Positions 43,391-52,867 are shown, counted from the first letter of the stretch. The stretch is DNA of 64,000 bases from Bin5 sp965200615 (GCA_965200615.1 OZ241377.1:3472001-3536000); one strand, 5' to 3'. The notes: generated by a model not told the origin, from the sequence alone. Made by a program: numbers and translations.

Positions 43391-44185
43391 ATGAAAAACG
43401 CCGAACTGATCGAGGCTCTGCGGCTCAACTACATCGAGTATTTCCGCCTCTTTCACGGCCAGCATGGGGTCCATACTTATGTCGACCGGGAGACCGCCTG
43501 GATCGTAGCCAACGGGCCGCCGGGAAACCACATTCTGCGCTCCAATCTGCCCGCCGTGGAAGCAGAAGAAAAGATCGATGCGCTCATTTCCAGGATCGGC
43601 ACATTGACGGGAGGAATCCGCTGGCTGCTCTTCCCTCAAGACCGGCCACAGGATCTGCGCGCAAGGCTGTCGCAAAGAGGGCTGTCATCAGGACGGGGCG
43701 ATCTATGGATGTTCAGGCAGCTGCAGCAAGTTCCGGATAACAGGCATCACCCTCAACTTCGCATCAGTCCCGTTCGGGACAAGCCTGGACTGAGAGCCTG
43801 GTGGACTGCTTCTGCCCTTGGCTTCGGCACGACCCAGCGCGCCGTCCAGCCCTGGTACGATGCCTTCCGACGCCGCGGATTCGGCCCGAAAGTTCATGTC
43901 ACCAATTACATCGGATATATTGATCAGAAGGCGGTGACAACCGCTACCCTGATCCTGGCTCGTGGCATAGCAGGAATCTATGATCTTTCGACGCTTCCGG
44001 ATTACCGAGGGCAAGGCTTCGCCGGTGCGCTTGTTAACCACCTGTTGGAACAGGCCAGACAGCGCGGATACTCCCATGCAGGCCTGCAGACAGGCGAAGC
44101 AGAACAGTTCCACCAACGTCTGGGTTTCAAGACTGGCTTTCAGGAAGAAGAGTTTTTCTGGGCGGCAGACTATCCGGAAAAGTAG
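43391..44185 (+). CDS. GNAT family N-acetyltransferase
   Basis: 264 residues. The C-terminal acetyl-CoA domain contains IAGIYDLSTLPDYRGQGFAG, with the R-G-Q-G-F-A pyrophosphate loop, followed by ALVNHLLEQARQRGYSHAGL and FHQRLGFKTGFQEEEFFWA. The N-terminal half (about 1-120) is a divergent or non-catalytic GNAT-like domain. The acceptor substrate is unknown. The ATG follows the divergent regulatory gap; no strong SD is seen. A MATE exporter starts about 105 bases downstream on the same strand, so the pair could act together in detoxification, but this is only a guess. Confidence 0.88.
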   Translation: MKNAELIEALRLNYIEYFRLFHGQHGVHTYVDRETAWIVANGPPGNHILRSNLPAVEAEEKIDALISRIGTLTGGIRWLLFPQDRPQDLRARLSQRGLSSGRGDLWMFRQLQQVPDNRHHPQLRISPVRDKPGLRAWWTASALGFGTTQRAVQPWYDAFRRRGFGPKVHVTNYIGYIDQKAVTTATLILARGIAGIYDLSTLPDYRGQGFAGALVNHLLEQARQRGYSHAGLQTGEAEQFHQRLGFKTGFQEEEFFWAADYPEK

Positions 44186-44290
44186 CAACGAACACGGCCG
44201 CCGAAAAATGCGGACGGGCCAACAGTCTGATACACTGAAGCCCACTGTACTTGTCGCCCCACGCCTGAGGGCTTTAATGGGAGCACAGGG

Positions 44291-45718
44291 ATGAATGAAT
44301 CGGCTTCCGGCGCTGTGGCCGCAGGCCCGACGGCGCCCCCGCGCCCGACCGCGCAAAAACGAGTCTTCAATCTAGCCTGGCCTGTCATCGGCGAGAGCTT
44401 CCTCGAGACGATGTTGATGGTCGTCGATACCTGGATGGTCGCCCAACTGAGCACGGCGGCGATTGCTGGTGTCGGCGCATCCGTGCAGGTTCTCTTCTTT
44501 GTCATCGCCGCGCTGGGCGCGCTCAGCGTCGGCAGCAGTGTCCTGGTGGCGCAGGCCTACGGCGCCGGCAAGCTTGTGGAGGCGGCGCGGCTGGCGCGTC
44601 AGTCAATTGTCTGGAGTATTATTCTTTCTCTCCCCCTGGCCCTCACCGGGTTTTTCCTGGCCGGTCCGGTAATCGCCCTGTTCGGCGTTGAGGCGGACGT
44701 GGCCCGCATCGGCAAGGAATACCTGCAAGTCACGATGGCAACTGTCGTCGTGCTGATCGTACTCATGATTGGCGGAGGCGCGCTGCGGGGCCTGGGTGAT
44801 TCGCAGACCCCAATGCGGGTGACGGCTCTGGCCAATTTCGTAAATGTTTTCTTGACCTACGGACTGATTTTCGGTGTGGCCGGGCTGCCAGCGCTTGGAG
44901 CGGTAGGCAGCGCCTGGGGAACCTTTCTCTCCCGCTTGCTCGCTGCAGTCCTTCTCCTGATCGTAATGTGGCGGGGACGACAGGGCGTCTCCATTTCCGG
45001 GCGCAGCAACTGGTTGCCCGAAATCAGTGTGGCCTCCTCTGTGCTGCGTATCGGCGTACCGGCCGCTCTGGAGCAACTTCTCACCTCTGCTGCCTTTACA
45101 TCGATGACGGCAATCGTCGCCACACTGGGAACTGCGGCCCTGGCCTCCCACCGCATTGCGTTCAACGTTCTTTCCTTGTCCTTTCTGCCCGGCTTTGGCT
45201 TCGCAATTGCCGCCACGGCCCTGGTTGGGCAATCTGTCGGCGCGCGCGAGCCGGAAGAGGGGGCGGAAGCTGCGGCCATCGCCACGCGCTGGGCAGTTGT
45301 TTGGATGGCCGCTATGGGAGTCGTCTCCTACTTGCTGGCAGAGCCGATTATGCGACTGTTCAGCCAGGAAGCTGCTGTTGTAGGCGATGGCGTTGCCGCG
45401 ATAAGGGTGGTGGCCTTGGCCCAACCCTTCTGGGCAGTACTGTTTGTTCAGTCGGGCGCGCTGCGTGGAATGGGCAACACAAGCTTTCCCCTGCGAGCAA
45501 ATACCGGGGGCCTCTGGTCTACCATGATAATCGCCTGGCTGGCGGTAAACTATCTCGATGGCGGCATCGCCCACGTGTGGGGTGTCTTTCTCATCACCTC
45601 TCCTGTCATGGCGATTGTTCTCTGGAAACGCTTCAGACGGGCCGTCGGGGAGTGGGCGGATCAGGTGGAAGACGGATCCCCTCAACTCGGGCAGGCAGAG
45701 GCGGCCGTCTCACAATGA
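44291..45718 (+). CDS. MATE family efflux transporter
   Basis: 475 residues, with about 12 predicted helices in two homologous halves. The first half starts RVFNLAWPVIGESFLETMLM and the second RIGVPAALEQLLTSAAFTSM, the usual MATE openings. MVVDTWMVAQLSTAAIAGVG and RIAFNVLSLSFLPGFGFAIA are typical helices. It exports cationic or organic compounds with a Na+ or H+ gradient; the substrate is unknown. The short gap to the YigZ gene (82 bases) and shared direction suggest a transcription unit. Confidence 0.93.
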   Translation: MNESASGAVAAGPTAPPRPTAQKRVFNLAWPVIGESFLETMLMVVDTWMVAQLSTAAIAGVGASVQVLFFVIAALGALSVGSSVLVAQAYGAGKLVEAARLARQSIVWSIILSLPLALTGFFLAGPVIALFGVEADVARIGKEYLQVTMATVVVLIVLMIGGGALRGLGDSQTPMRVTALANFVNVFLTYGLIFGVAGLPALGAVGSAWGTFLSRLLAAVLLLIVMWRGRQGVSISGRSNWLPEISVASSVLRIGVPAALEQLLTSAAFTSMTAIVATLGTAALASHRIAFNVLSLSFLPGFGFAIAATALVGQSVGAREPEEGAEAAAIATRWAVVWMAAMGVVSYLLAEPIMRLFSQEAAVVGDGVAAIRVVALAQPFWAVLFVQSGALRGMGNTSFPLRANTGGLWSTMIIAWLAVNYLDGGIAHVWGVFLITSPVMAIVLWKRFRRAVGEWADQVEDGSPQLGQAEAAVSQ

Positions 45719-45800
45719 GTCTTCTCTCCCTAAACTCCGCACTCATTCTCATGGCCGGGTACCGGATCCCTCTAGGACCCGGCCGGACAGGCGCCAACAA

Positions 45801-46421
45801 ATGAACCGGGAGTATCCGATTCCCGCTGCACGTCACAGAGTCGACGAAAAGATTCGGCGCAGCCACTTCATTACAACGGTAGGGCCGGCGGCAACCGTCG
45901 AGGACGCACGGGCATTCATCAAAGAAGTGCGGGCCGAGTTTGACACGGCCAACCACAACTGTTGGGCCTATGTCGTCGGCCCACCGGGGTCGACGGGCCA
46001 TGCCGGCATGAGCGATGACGGAGAACCCCACGGTACTGCCGGCCGGCCAATGTTCACCGTCCTCCTTCACTGCGGAATTGGCGACATTGTCGCGGTGGTT
46101 ACCCGTTTCTTCGGGGGCGTAAAGCTTGGCAAAGGGGGACTGGTGAGAGCCTACAGTGGGGGCGTCAAAACTGCCTTGGACTCCCTGCCTCGAATAGAGA
46201 AGATGCCAATGGCGGAAGTGGAGGCTGTCATCGGCTACAGCGATGTGACCCTTTTTCAGCGCATGTTGCCTGAGTTTTCCGCCCAGGTCGTGGATTCCAG
46301 CTTCGCCGTCGCGGTCTCTTACCGGCTGCAAATGCCGTCAAAGCACGTGGACACCTTCAAGGTTCGCTTGGCCGATCTGACGAATGGTCGGGCACAGGTG
46401 GTTGTTCACCAAGCGGACTGA
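45801..46421 (+). CDS. YigZ/IMPACT family protein
   Basis: 206 residues. The UPF0029 N-terminal domain has RSHFITTVGPAATVEDARAF, the nucleotide-like motif GMSDDGEPHGTAGRPMFTVL, and VVTRFFGGVKLGKGGLVRAY, the highly conserved core. The C-terminal ferredoxin-like domain follows (YSDVTLFQRMLPEF). Homologues bind ribosome-associated factors, and human IMPACT regulates GCN2; bacterial function is not settled. The start at ATG 45801 lacks a clear SD. The last 65 bases overlap the convergent HAD gene. Confidence 0.92.
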   Translation: MNREYPIPAARHRVDEKIRRSHFITTVGPAATVEDARAFIKEVRAEFDTANHNCWAYVVGPPGSTGHAGMSDDGEPHGTAGRPMFTVLLHCGIGDIVAVVTRFFGGVKLGKGGLVRAYSGGVKTALDSLPRIEKMPMAEVEAVIGYSDVTLFQRMLPEFSAQVVDSSFAVAVSYRLQMPSKHVDTFKVRLADLTNGRAQVVVHQAD

Positions 46422-47172
46422 CATCGACTCGAATCTCAGCAACTGAATCCAGGATCAGGTCGGCCAGCGGCCCAAGCGTCCTCCTGCTGCCGACCCCCGT
46501 CAGGACGCCCACTGCCAGGCCGGCGCCTGCTGAACGGGCCATACGAAGGTCGGCCTCCGCGTCCCCCACCACCACTGTCTCCGCCAAGGAAACAGCAACT
46601 GCTTTCGCCGCCGCCAGCAGTGGGTCAGGCGCCGGTTTTTGCCGGAATGCACTGTCACCGCAAGCGATAAAGTCTACAAAGCGCGACAGGCGAAACCTGG
46701 CCAGAGCAGCTTCAGTTGGGCCGCTGTCGTCGCTGGTAATCACCGCGACGCGAACACAGTTCTCATGTAATGACGAAAAGAGCGGAGCCAGTTCCGTCAC
46801 AGGTGAGAGGTCGACCGGGTCGGCAAGAATCGGCGCAAATCGTCGCCTTACCAACTCTTCGCATTCATCCCAGGGCAGCGGGGGGTCTGAGAGCTGATGT
46901 AGAACCGTTGCCGCCGCACGAACTGTGGATTCGCTGGTGTCCGTGGCAAACGGGCCATCTTCGCTGAAGGCGCCTGCGACGGCATCGAAACCGAGAGCGC
47001 GGCAGAGCGCAGCCCGTATCTCGGTCCGATTCGAAAAGGGGGAGAGCAGACATTCCACCGCTTGCAGAAAGGTCCGGCGCCAGCTGGCATTGAAATCGAA
47101 AAGTGTGCCGTCCTTGTCAAACGCGATAAGCTTGGCGTCAAAGCGGTGTTCGCCAAAGTGGACAAGGCCCAT
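46357..47172 (-). CDS. HAD-superfamily hydrolase (phosphoglycolate-phosphatase-like)
   Basis: 271 residues. Motif I is IAFDKDGTLFDF (nucleophile Asp), motif II is VITSDDSGP, motif III is the Lys in RQKPAPDP, and motif IV is VVVGDAEADLRMA. An all-helical cap lies between motifs I and II (about 30-120). This is the HAD subfamily I arrangement of phosphoglycolate and sugar phosphatases. Lys in place of the usual Leu/Val after the first Asp (DKDGT) is common in this group. It converges with yigZ, overlapping by 65 bases. The substrate is unknown. Confidence 0.92.
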   Translation of the reverse strand: MGLVHFGEHRFDAKLIAFDKDGTLFDFNASWRRTFLQAVECLLSPFSNRTEIRAALCRALGFDAVAGAFSEDGPFATDTSESTVRAAATVLHQLSDPPLPWDECEELVRRRFAPILADPVDLSPVTELAPLFSSLHENCVRVAVITSDDSGPTEAALARFRLSRFVDFIACGDSAFRQKPAPDPLLAAAKAVAVSLAETVVVGDAEADLRMARSAGAGLAVGVLTGVGSRRTLGPLADLILDSVAEIRVDVSPLGEQPPVPDHSSDRPSEP

Positions 47173-47225
47173 GGAGAGGCGCCGGATTAGAGGAGAGGGA
47201 ACGCAGGCGAAATGGGAAACGAAGA

Positions 47226-48794
47226 CTACTGGGCGTATCCGCCAATGGTGCTGAGAAAGTCCTCGCCAATGACAATTCGCAGATCGGTTGATTCGGGAAT
47301 CAGCAGACCGGGAAGCGAATACAGAGTGCCCGTCAGATTAAACTGGCGGCCCAACTCCCGCACCAGCGATTCGTCCGTATTGTAATTGACGAGAAGGGTA
47401 TGCTGATAGTCGCTGCGGTCGGCATCGCCAATCGATACGACGCGCCAGCCGCTGGCCTCCAGTTGCCGGCGCGCAAGGGCAGCGATTCCTGCCTCCCCCG
47501 TGCCGTTCAGGATCTCGAGCCGAACTTCCCTCGCAGCCATGACGCGAACATTGCGATTTACGCCGGCCGCCAGAAGCTCTGTAGAGCCGACATCAGCGTC
47601 TGCCCGCGTACGCGGTTGAATCTGAGGAAGAGGGACGGAAGATGAAGCGGCCACCGTACCGGGAGTTGCCGCCGGATCAAAGAACTTCCTGAGTTCAGGA
47701 CGGATCAGGTCGCGATCAGGGAGTAATATCCAGGCGCCATTTGCGCTATAACTTTCCTCACCGTAGCGGTCGTCCAGCACCAAAGTCCTCAGATCAAAGG
47801 AGTTGGAGCTCACATAGTAAGCGATTTCTGCCGCGGTTTGCAGAGGCATGTCGGTTCGAACGCTTCCCCACGTGGTACTCAGCAGCTGTGGCGCCTTCGC
47901 AATCAGCGTCGGTATCATTTCAGCGGCAATTACCTTGTCCGCAATCGCATGAATCAGTTGCTGCTGCCGCGCGGCGCGACCGTAATCGCTGTCCATGTTT
48001 CGGGTACGCGCGTATTTCAGTGCCGTCTGGCCGTCCAACACCCGTCTTCCAGCCTCCAGATGGAATGTCTGGTAACCGTAGTCAGCAGTCGGATACTCCG
48101 GGTCGTGAATGGTCTGAGGCACATCGACAGTGATGCCGCCGATTTCGTCGACAAAGCGTACAAACCCGTTGAAGTCGGCCTGCACATAGTACTGTACCGG
48201 CTGACCGATAAAGCTGCTTACAGTATCCTTGGCCAGCTGTGCGCCTCCCAAAGGATATCCGCGCTGCTCCCCAATGGCGTACGCAGTATTGATCTTCGAT
48301 GTCACATTATAGCGGGGAATTGGCACCCACAGATCTCTTGGAAGAGAGATCATGCCGGCTGTGTGCCTTCTCAGGTCAAGAGTGAGCAGCAGCAACGTGT
48401 CTGTGCGAGGCGGTTCTTCGCCGTCGATTCGCTCGTCCGATCCCAACAACAGAATGTTGATCTGGCTGTCCGATGCATCGGCCTCTGCGGGTACGGGCTG
48501 CAACTCGACGTTTTGGTCAGCGATAGCTTCCTGCGCGTCCGAGCTGCCGGAGTCCACGCTTGCGTTTGACAAGTCGGGAAGATCGGACGTCACTACGGGT
48601 ACACTTTTGCGTTGAGCATAGTCTCGGGCGCGATCGCCGAGGACACTGCCAAGGAGGAAGGAAGCGAGCAGGATGAAGGCTGCGAAGAGCCACGCCAACG
48701 TAACAGCTGTAGATCTGCGCCAAAGAAAGGCGCCGACCCGCTTCACTACGTCAGCCCCCTTTAATCTGGCAGGGGCAAAATCGAACTTCGACAT
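47226..48794 (-). CDS. LCP (LytR-CpsA-Psr) family cell-wall ligase with LytR_C domain
   Basis: 522 residues. One transmembrane helix lies at about 30-52, after a basic cytoplasmic part. The LCP domain follows with ILLLGSDERIDGEEPPRTDT, ISLPRDLWVPIPRYNVTSKI, GGITVDVPQTIHDPE and ALKYARTRNMDSDYGRAARQ, which holds the conserved Arg residues. The LytR_C domain is at about 425-500 (VRLEILNGTGEAGIAALARR). LCP enzymes attach polymers such as teichoic acid or glycans to peptidoglycan or proteins from lipid pyrophosphate carriers. It sits next to the PP2C-like/propeller gene, both leftward, so it may be transcribed after it. Confidence 0.93.
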   Translation of the reverse strand: MSKFDFAPARLKGADVVKRVGAFLWRRSTAVTLAWLFAAFILLASFLLGSVLGDRARDYAQRKSVPVVTSDLPDLSNASVDSGSSDAQEAIADQNVELQPVPAEADASDSQINILLLGSDERIDGEEPPRTDTLLLLTLDLRRHTAGMISLPRDLWVPIPRYNVTSKINTAYAIGEQRGYPLGGAQLAKDTVSSFIGQPVQYYVQADFNGFVRFVDEIGGITVDVPQTIHDPEYPTADYGYQTFHLEAGRRVLDGQTALKYARTRNMDSDYGRAARQQQLIHAIADKVIAAEMIPTLIAKAPQLLSTTWGSVRTDMPLQTAAEIAYYVSSNSFDLRTLVLDDRYGEESYSANGAWILLPDRDLIRPELRKFFDPAATPGTVAASSSVPLPQIQPRTRADADVGSTELLAAGVNRNVRVMAAREVRLEILNGTGEAGIAALARRQLEASGWRVVSIGDADRSDYQHTLLVNYNTDESLVRELGRQFNLTGTLYSLPGLLIPESTDLRIVIGEDFLSTIGGYAQ

Positions 48795-48946
48795 AATGCA
48801 GGAATTATATCATGATTTTGGGCGCGCCGAAGAATTTTCGCAGTAGAATCGTGGGTAGTGTAACGCTCCCCCGGAACGAAAACTGCTCAAGGGGCGAAAA
48901 CGACATCATGTCCTCAAAAACCAGTCAATCTTTCCTGTCAACGCTA

Positions 48947-51304
48947 TCAGCGGGGAAGCGGGTGGGCATACAGTCCTGACTTAGTCAAAATGTAAAGAAT
49001 GTCTGTAACCTCATCCAGGAAGAGACCTCTCAGTCCTGCCAGCGCCATGTCCTCGGCGTCAACAAACTGCTGAATGTAGCGTCCTTCCTTGTCATAGACC
49101 AGGATGCGCTCATCCGTTGCGTCGGCTAAAAAGAGCATGCCGTCAGCATGTTCGGCCATCGCAAAATCGACGAGCAGTCCACCAAGCCCGGGAATCCTCT
49201 CCAGGCTGAACGGCAGTTGCTGGCCCTCGCGGAAGCGGAGCAAGGTTCCGTCTTCACTCAGCAGCCAGATATCCCCGTCGATTCCCATCGCTATCAGCCC
49301 GGCCAGATCGCCCCGGACCTGCTCATCAAACCATTCAGTCGGCGGGTCATCATACGCCAGACCGGCCGGCGAGTAGCGGAAGATCTGGTCCGACCGTTCA
49401 TCGGCCAGATACAGGCGGCCGTTGTAAATGCCCAACTGGCCCACGCTTCCAAGTGAGCTCTGTTCTCTCAAAACCAGATGCGTCGCGCCATCCAGGCGAT
49501 TGTAACGAAAGACATTATTGTTCCGGTCCAATATCAGAAGGCTTGCTTTGTCCTCAAAGCCGGATATGCGCGGTTGCCAGGCGATGTCCACCAACCTGCC
49601 CACTGTTACGCCGCCAGGAACAGTGTCTCCTTCCTTCAAGATCGCCCCGCTGTTTTCTTCCAGCAGCGTGCGTTCCGAATTGGCGCGATAGTGGAAGATG
49701 GCTTGGTGGCCGCTGTCCAACACATATATGTCCTGGTTGGATACGACAATTCGTTGAGGCTCCGCATCAGCAGCGTACTCCAGAAGAGGTACATCCAGAG
49801 AATACAGCGCCCGGATCTGGAGCAAGTCCTGAAGTTCGGTCGCAATGACTTCCGACAACTCCTGTATCTGATCGGTTACGCCGATCAGCACGATGGCTTC
49901 GTCCAGATAACGCTGCGCCTCACTCAGTGACGCACGTGCCGTCGCCTTGTCTTCCACCGCCAAAGCCTGCTGGACCTCCAGCAACTTACCGTCGGCCAGA
50001 TCCACGAGTTGCAGACCTTCCTCCTGATTGATGCTGCCTTCGCGCAAGAAAGCGGCCCCGACGACAGCCGAAGTGAGCAGTGGGATAAGAATTGCTATCG
50101 CAATAATCAGTCTGCGCCGGTTGCCCTTCGAAGGCGCCGGCGGCGCATAGCCAGGCAGTGCCGGCAGCTGGACGCGTTCCTCAGTCCGAGCCACTGCCGG
50201 GCCCTCCGAAGTCTGTGGTGGCTGCGCCTGCTGAATCGGCTCAACCGGGTCTGAAGGCGCGGGCTGGGATGGAGGTGCGGGTCCCTCCGTGCCGGCCTGT
50301 TGCGTCTGCTCGTTCTGCCGCTCCTTGCGTTCGGGCAAGAGTCCCTGAAGGAGGCTGGAAAACCATCTGGACGGTCTGTCCAGTAGACGAAAGGCGCGCT
50401 TGCGCCAGCGGTCTCGCCCATTCTGTGGCGGGCGAATCGGAACGGTCAGTTGGTGCTGCATCGTCGTGGCGCTGGGCAACTCCGGACTTGGATCGCCCCC
50501 TCGATTTCGGGATGTGCCTATGTGCGTTGCTCTCTTTCCCCCAGGCACATTGTGAACGGGAGGCGCGGCCCCAACTGCCGTCGGTAGTGGTGTGCCAACC
50601 GTCTCTTCCTCACCCTGATCCTCGTCCGCGTATATCAGAAGCAGACCGAGAAGAGGCACGTTTTCGCCCTGCTCCTGGAGATGCAATACCATCTCCTGCA
50701 TATTGCTCACAGTGGTACTGACGACTGCGCCTCCGATAGTCCTGACGTCAGATTGCAGGATCCACTCGCTTTCCCCAAGGAAGAGCGCGTCACCACTGTT
50801 GAGCACATGTCTGTAAGTGTGTATGTTCGGTTCAGTCTCACCACCGACATTGCTCGAAAAGCGCTCTTCATCAAGGGGGAATTGGTCCAATCGCTGATTC
50901 GTTGCGATGAACGCCACGGTCGGCCCCGCCGAGGCGATGACCAGATGGCCTTGGACGACGGCAGCGCAGATAATCCCGGCCTGCAAATCAATGTCCGGGC
51001 TGTTCCGGTTCATGTTGCGCAGTACTTCGTGGGCGTCTGTAATCGCCTGCTTCAGTACCTGGCTGACCGGCCCGCCTGCCGAGTAGTATGTGAGTTCAGC
51101 GGTCGCCTGCATCTCACGAACGGCGTGGCTGCTGACCGGACTGCTTTCAATCAGTTCGATGAGAATATACAGATTTCCCCTGGCCGCGCGCTCGTCTCCC
51201 CATCCCGGTTCAAAAGCTTCCAGGTGCGCGGCCCGCGGATTGCGGTGGTCCATCAACTGGGCGGAATGGACGCATGATTGTACTGGAGAAGCTGTGCTTG
51301 CCAT
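48947..51304 (-). CDS. PP2C-like domain - transmembrane - beta-propeller protein
   Basis: 785 residues. The N-terminal part (about 25-230) resembles a PP2C/SpoIIE phosphatase fold (AGIICAAVVQGHLVIASAGP, GDALFLGESEWIL) but lacks the metal-binding aspartates, so it is probably inactive. A Gln/Pro-rich cytoplasmic linker (about 230-395) leads to one helix at 399-420 (LIIAIAILIPLLTSAVVGAA). The outside part starts with a helical pair and ends in a six-bladed NHL-like propeller (about 515-785) with repeats such as LGIYNGRLYLADERSDQIFR and MLFLADATDERILVYDKEGR. It may sense an extracellular state and signal through its inner domain. The start codon is uncertain; ATG 51253 is an alternative. Confidence 0.75.
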   Translation of the reverse strand: MASTASPVQSCVHSAQLMDHRNPRAAHLEAFEPGWGDERAARGNLYILIELIESSPVSSHAVREMQATAELTYYSAGGPVSQVLKQAITDAHEVLRNMNRNSPDIDLQAGIICAAVVQGHLVIASAGPTVAFIATNQRLDQFPLDEERFSSNVGGETEPNIHTYRHVLNSGDALFLGESEWILQSDVRTIGGAVVSTTVSNMQEMVLHLQEQGENVPLLGLLLIYADEDQGEEETVGTPLPTAVGAAPPVHNVPGGKRATHIGTSRNRGGDPSPELPSATTMQHQLTVPIRPPQNGRDRWRKRAFRLLDRPSRWFSSLLQGLLPERKERQNEQTQQAGTEGPAPPSQPAPSDPVEPIQQAQPPQTSEGPAVARTEERVQLPALPGYAPPAPSKGNRRRLIIAIAILIPLLTSAVVGAAFLREGSINQEEGLQLVDLADGKLLEVQQALAVEDKATARASLSEAQRYLDEAIVLIGVTDQIQELSEVIATELQDLLQIRALYSLDVPLLEYAADAEPQRIVVSNQDIYVLDSGHQAIFHYRANSERTLLEENSGAILKEGDTVPGGVTVGRLVDIAWQPRISGFEDKASLLILDRNNNVFRYNRLDGATHLVLREQSSLGSVGQLGIYNGRLYLADERSDQIFRYSPAGLAYDDPPTEWFDEQVRGDLAGLIAMGIDGDIWLLSEDGTLLRFREGQQLPFSLERIPGLGGLLVDFAMAEHADGMLFLADATDERILVYDKEGRYIQQFVDAEDMALAGLRGLFLDEVTDILYILTKSGLYAHPLPR

Positions 51305-51729
51305 AGTTGCTCAGTGTTGCGGCGAAGACCCGGGGCAGAGAAATGCCGCCTGGACTGGCCAATTGGACTCCTTGAGCGTCTCTGGGGTTGTTCCCGCATC
51401 GCCTGCTGGAGACGGTCGAATTCTCATTGTACACCCTACACTGATAGCCCACAAGCACCGTTCTGTGCGGGGGGATTCCGTGCGTCAAAGGCAAAAGTGC
51501 GGTATGATGGCGCCACTGCCGCGACAGTCAGAACTGGTCGATGTCCATCCTCCAAGTTGGCGGGCTTCCAGGAATTCTGCGCCTGAACTCTATCCGCAGA
51601 TTAGGGTGCAGGCCGCAAACTGGGATCGCATCCGACGCCATCTTTTGACAGACAATTGCAGACGAATTCAGGACCCAGGGCTACTACCATAAACTGCATT
51701 GGTAGGGCCGGGAGGACGGGCATAAGCCA
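51305..51729. other. Divergent intergenic region, 425 bases
   Basis: It separates the leftward PP2C-like/propeller gene from the rightward YchF-like gene. A minus-strand promoter candidate is annotated at 51426-51454. No RNA gene or open reading frame with support is visible. Confidence 0.5.
51426..51454 (-). promoter_or_regulatory. Putative promoter for the PP2C-like/propeller gene
   Basis: On the minus strand TTGTGG (51454-51449) and TACAAT (51431-51426) are 17 bases apart. The -35 is weak (3 of 6), the -10 good (5 of 6). Transcription would start about 115 bases before the annotated start codon. Confidence 0.35.
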
Positions 51730-52803
51730 GTGAGAATTGGAATCGTAGGCGGGCCGAATAGCGGTAAGACAACGATCTTCAACGCGTTGACCCGCAGTGC
51801 CACCGCCGCGACAGCCTATTCCAGCGGCCAGCTGGAGGTCCATACCGCGGTAGTGGACGTGCCGGATCCACGACTCAGCTTCCTCGCGCAGATGTTTGCT
51901 CCCCGCAAGGCCGTCTACGCACAAGTGACCTATAACGACATCGCCGGGCTGACCGGCGACATCGGCAAAGAGGGCCAAATTCGCGGCCCTCTTCTGAACG
52001 CAATCGCCGTCAACGATGCGCTGCTGCTTGTCGCGCGGGCCTTCCACGCCCCCAATGTTCCCCTCCCCAATGACAGTGTCGATCCAGGCGTGGACTTTGC
52101 AGCGATGGAAACGGAATTCCTGCTCAACGATATGGTTACGATCGAAGGACGCCTGGAACGGATCGCTGCCCAGCGGTCTCGGGGTCCCGTTGAAGAGCGT
52201 CAGCGTCTGGCGCACGAAGAAGCGCTGCTCACGCGGCTCTACCCGCTGCTTGAGGAAGGGTCCCCTTTGAGAGAGGCGACGCTGTCCGCCGATGAGAAGA
52301 AGCTGCTGGGGGGCTTTGGTTTCCTGAGTCTGAAACCGGTTCTGCGCGTCGTCAATGCAGGCGATGAAGATGAAGAAGATATGTTCTCGCATCATCTGAA
52401 TGAAGGGACTTTCTTCTTGCGGGGACGACTGGAAGCCGAAATCGCACTGATGACGCCGGAGGAAGCTGCCGAATTTCTGGTTGGGTTCGGTATCGAGGAT
52501 CAGGGCTTGAACCGGGCGATTCGGCGTTGTTACCAGCTCTTGGGTCTGCTCAGTTTCTTTACAATCGGCGACAACGAAGTGCGCTCTTGGGCTGTCGGCG
52601 CCGGATCAACTGCGCCCGAAGCGGCCGGCATCGTCCACACCGACATGCAAAGGGGTTTCATTCGAGCGGAAACCGTACATTTCGACAGCCTTAAGGACGC
52701 CGGAAGTATGGCCGCAGCTCGCAACCAGGGTCTCTTGAGGCTCGAAGGCAAGGAATACCTTGTACAAGATGGCGACATTCTGAACTTTCGTTTCAATGTC
52801 TGA
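51730..52803 (+). CDS. YchF/Obg-like GTPase-family protein, divergent
   Basis: 357 residues, GTG start. The P-loop is GGPNSGKTTIFN (7-18). The switch II region reads YNDIAGLTGDIGKEGQIRGP in place of the usual DIAGLVxGAxxGEGLGN. The NxxE-type nucleotide motif is seen as VVNAGDEDEE. The C-terminal TGS/DUF933 part is well conserved (GIVHTDMQRGFIRAETVHFD and EYLVQDGDILNFRFNV). YchF binds ATP and the ribosome. The altered switch II suggests changed hydrolysis or specificity. A GGGAGG lies about 14 bases upstream. It is upstream of the S1-domain protein, which has its own promoter. Confidence 0.85.
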   Translation: MRIGIVGGPNSGKTTIFNALTRSATAATAYSSGQLEVHTAVVDVPDPRLSFLAQMFAPRKAVYAQVTYNDIAGLTGDIGKEGQIRGPLLNAIAVNDALLLVARAFHAPNVPLPNDSVDPGVDFAAMETEFLLNDMVTIEGRLERIAAQRSRGPVEERQRLAHEEALLTRLYPLLEEGSPLREATLSADEKKLLGGFGFLSLKPVLRVVNAGDEDEEDMFSHHLNEGTFFLRGRLEAEIALMTPEEAAEFLVGFGIEDQGLNRAIRRCYQLLGLLSFFTIGDNEVRSWAVGAGSTAPEAAGIVHTDMQRGFIRAETVHFDSLKDAGSMAAARNQGLLRLEGKEYLVQDGDILNFRFNV

Positions 52804-52838
52804 CGAAAACCTGTATGAGTTTTCGTACCTCCGAACTT

Positions 52839-52867
52839 TTGTCCTGAGAGTCAAAGAAAGGTATACT
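52839..52867 (+). promoter_or_regulatory. Promoter for the S1-domain gene
   Basis: TTGTCC at 52839-52844 and TATACT at 52862-52867 are separated by exactly 17 bases, 4/6 and 5/6 matches to consensus. The S1 gene start is about 50 bases downstream, a normal leader length. Confidence 0.6.

Noticed and set aside
51495..51512. TATGAT upstream of the YchF-like gene as a -10
   Set aside because: No acceptable -35 at 16-18 bases and no TGn extension.
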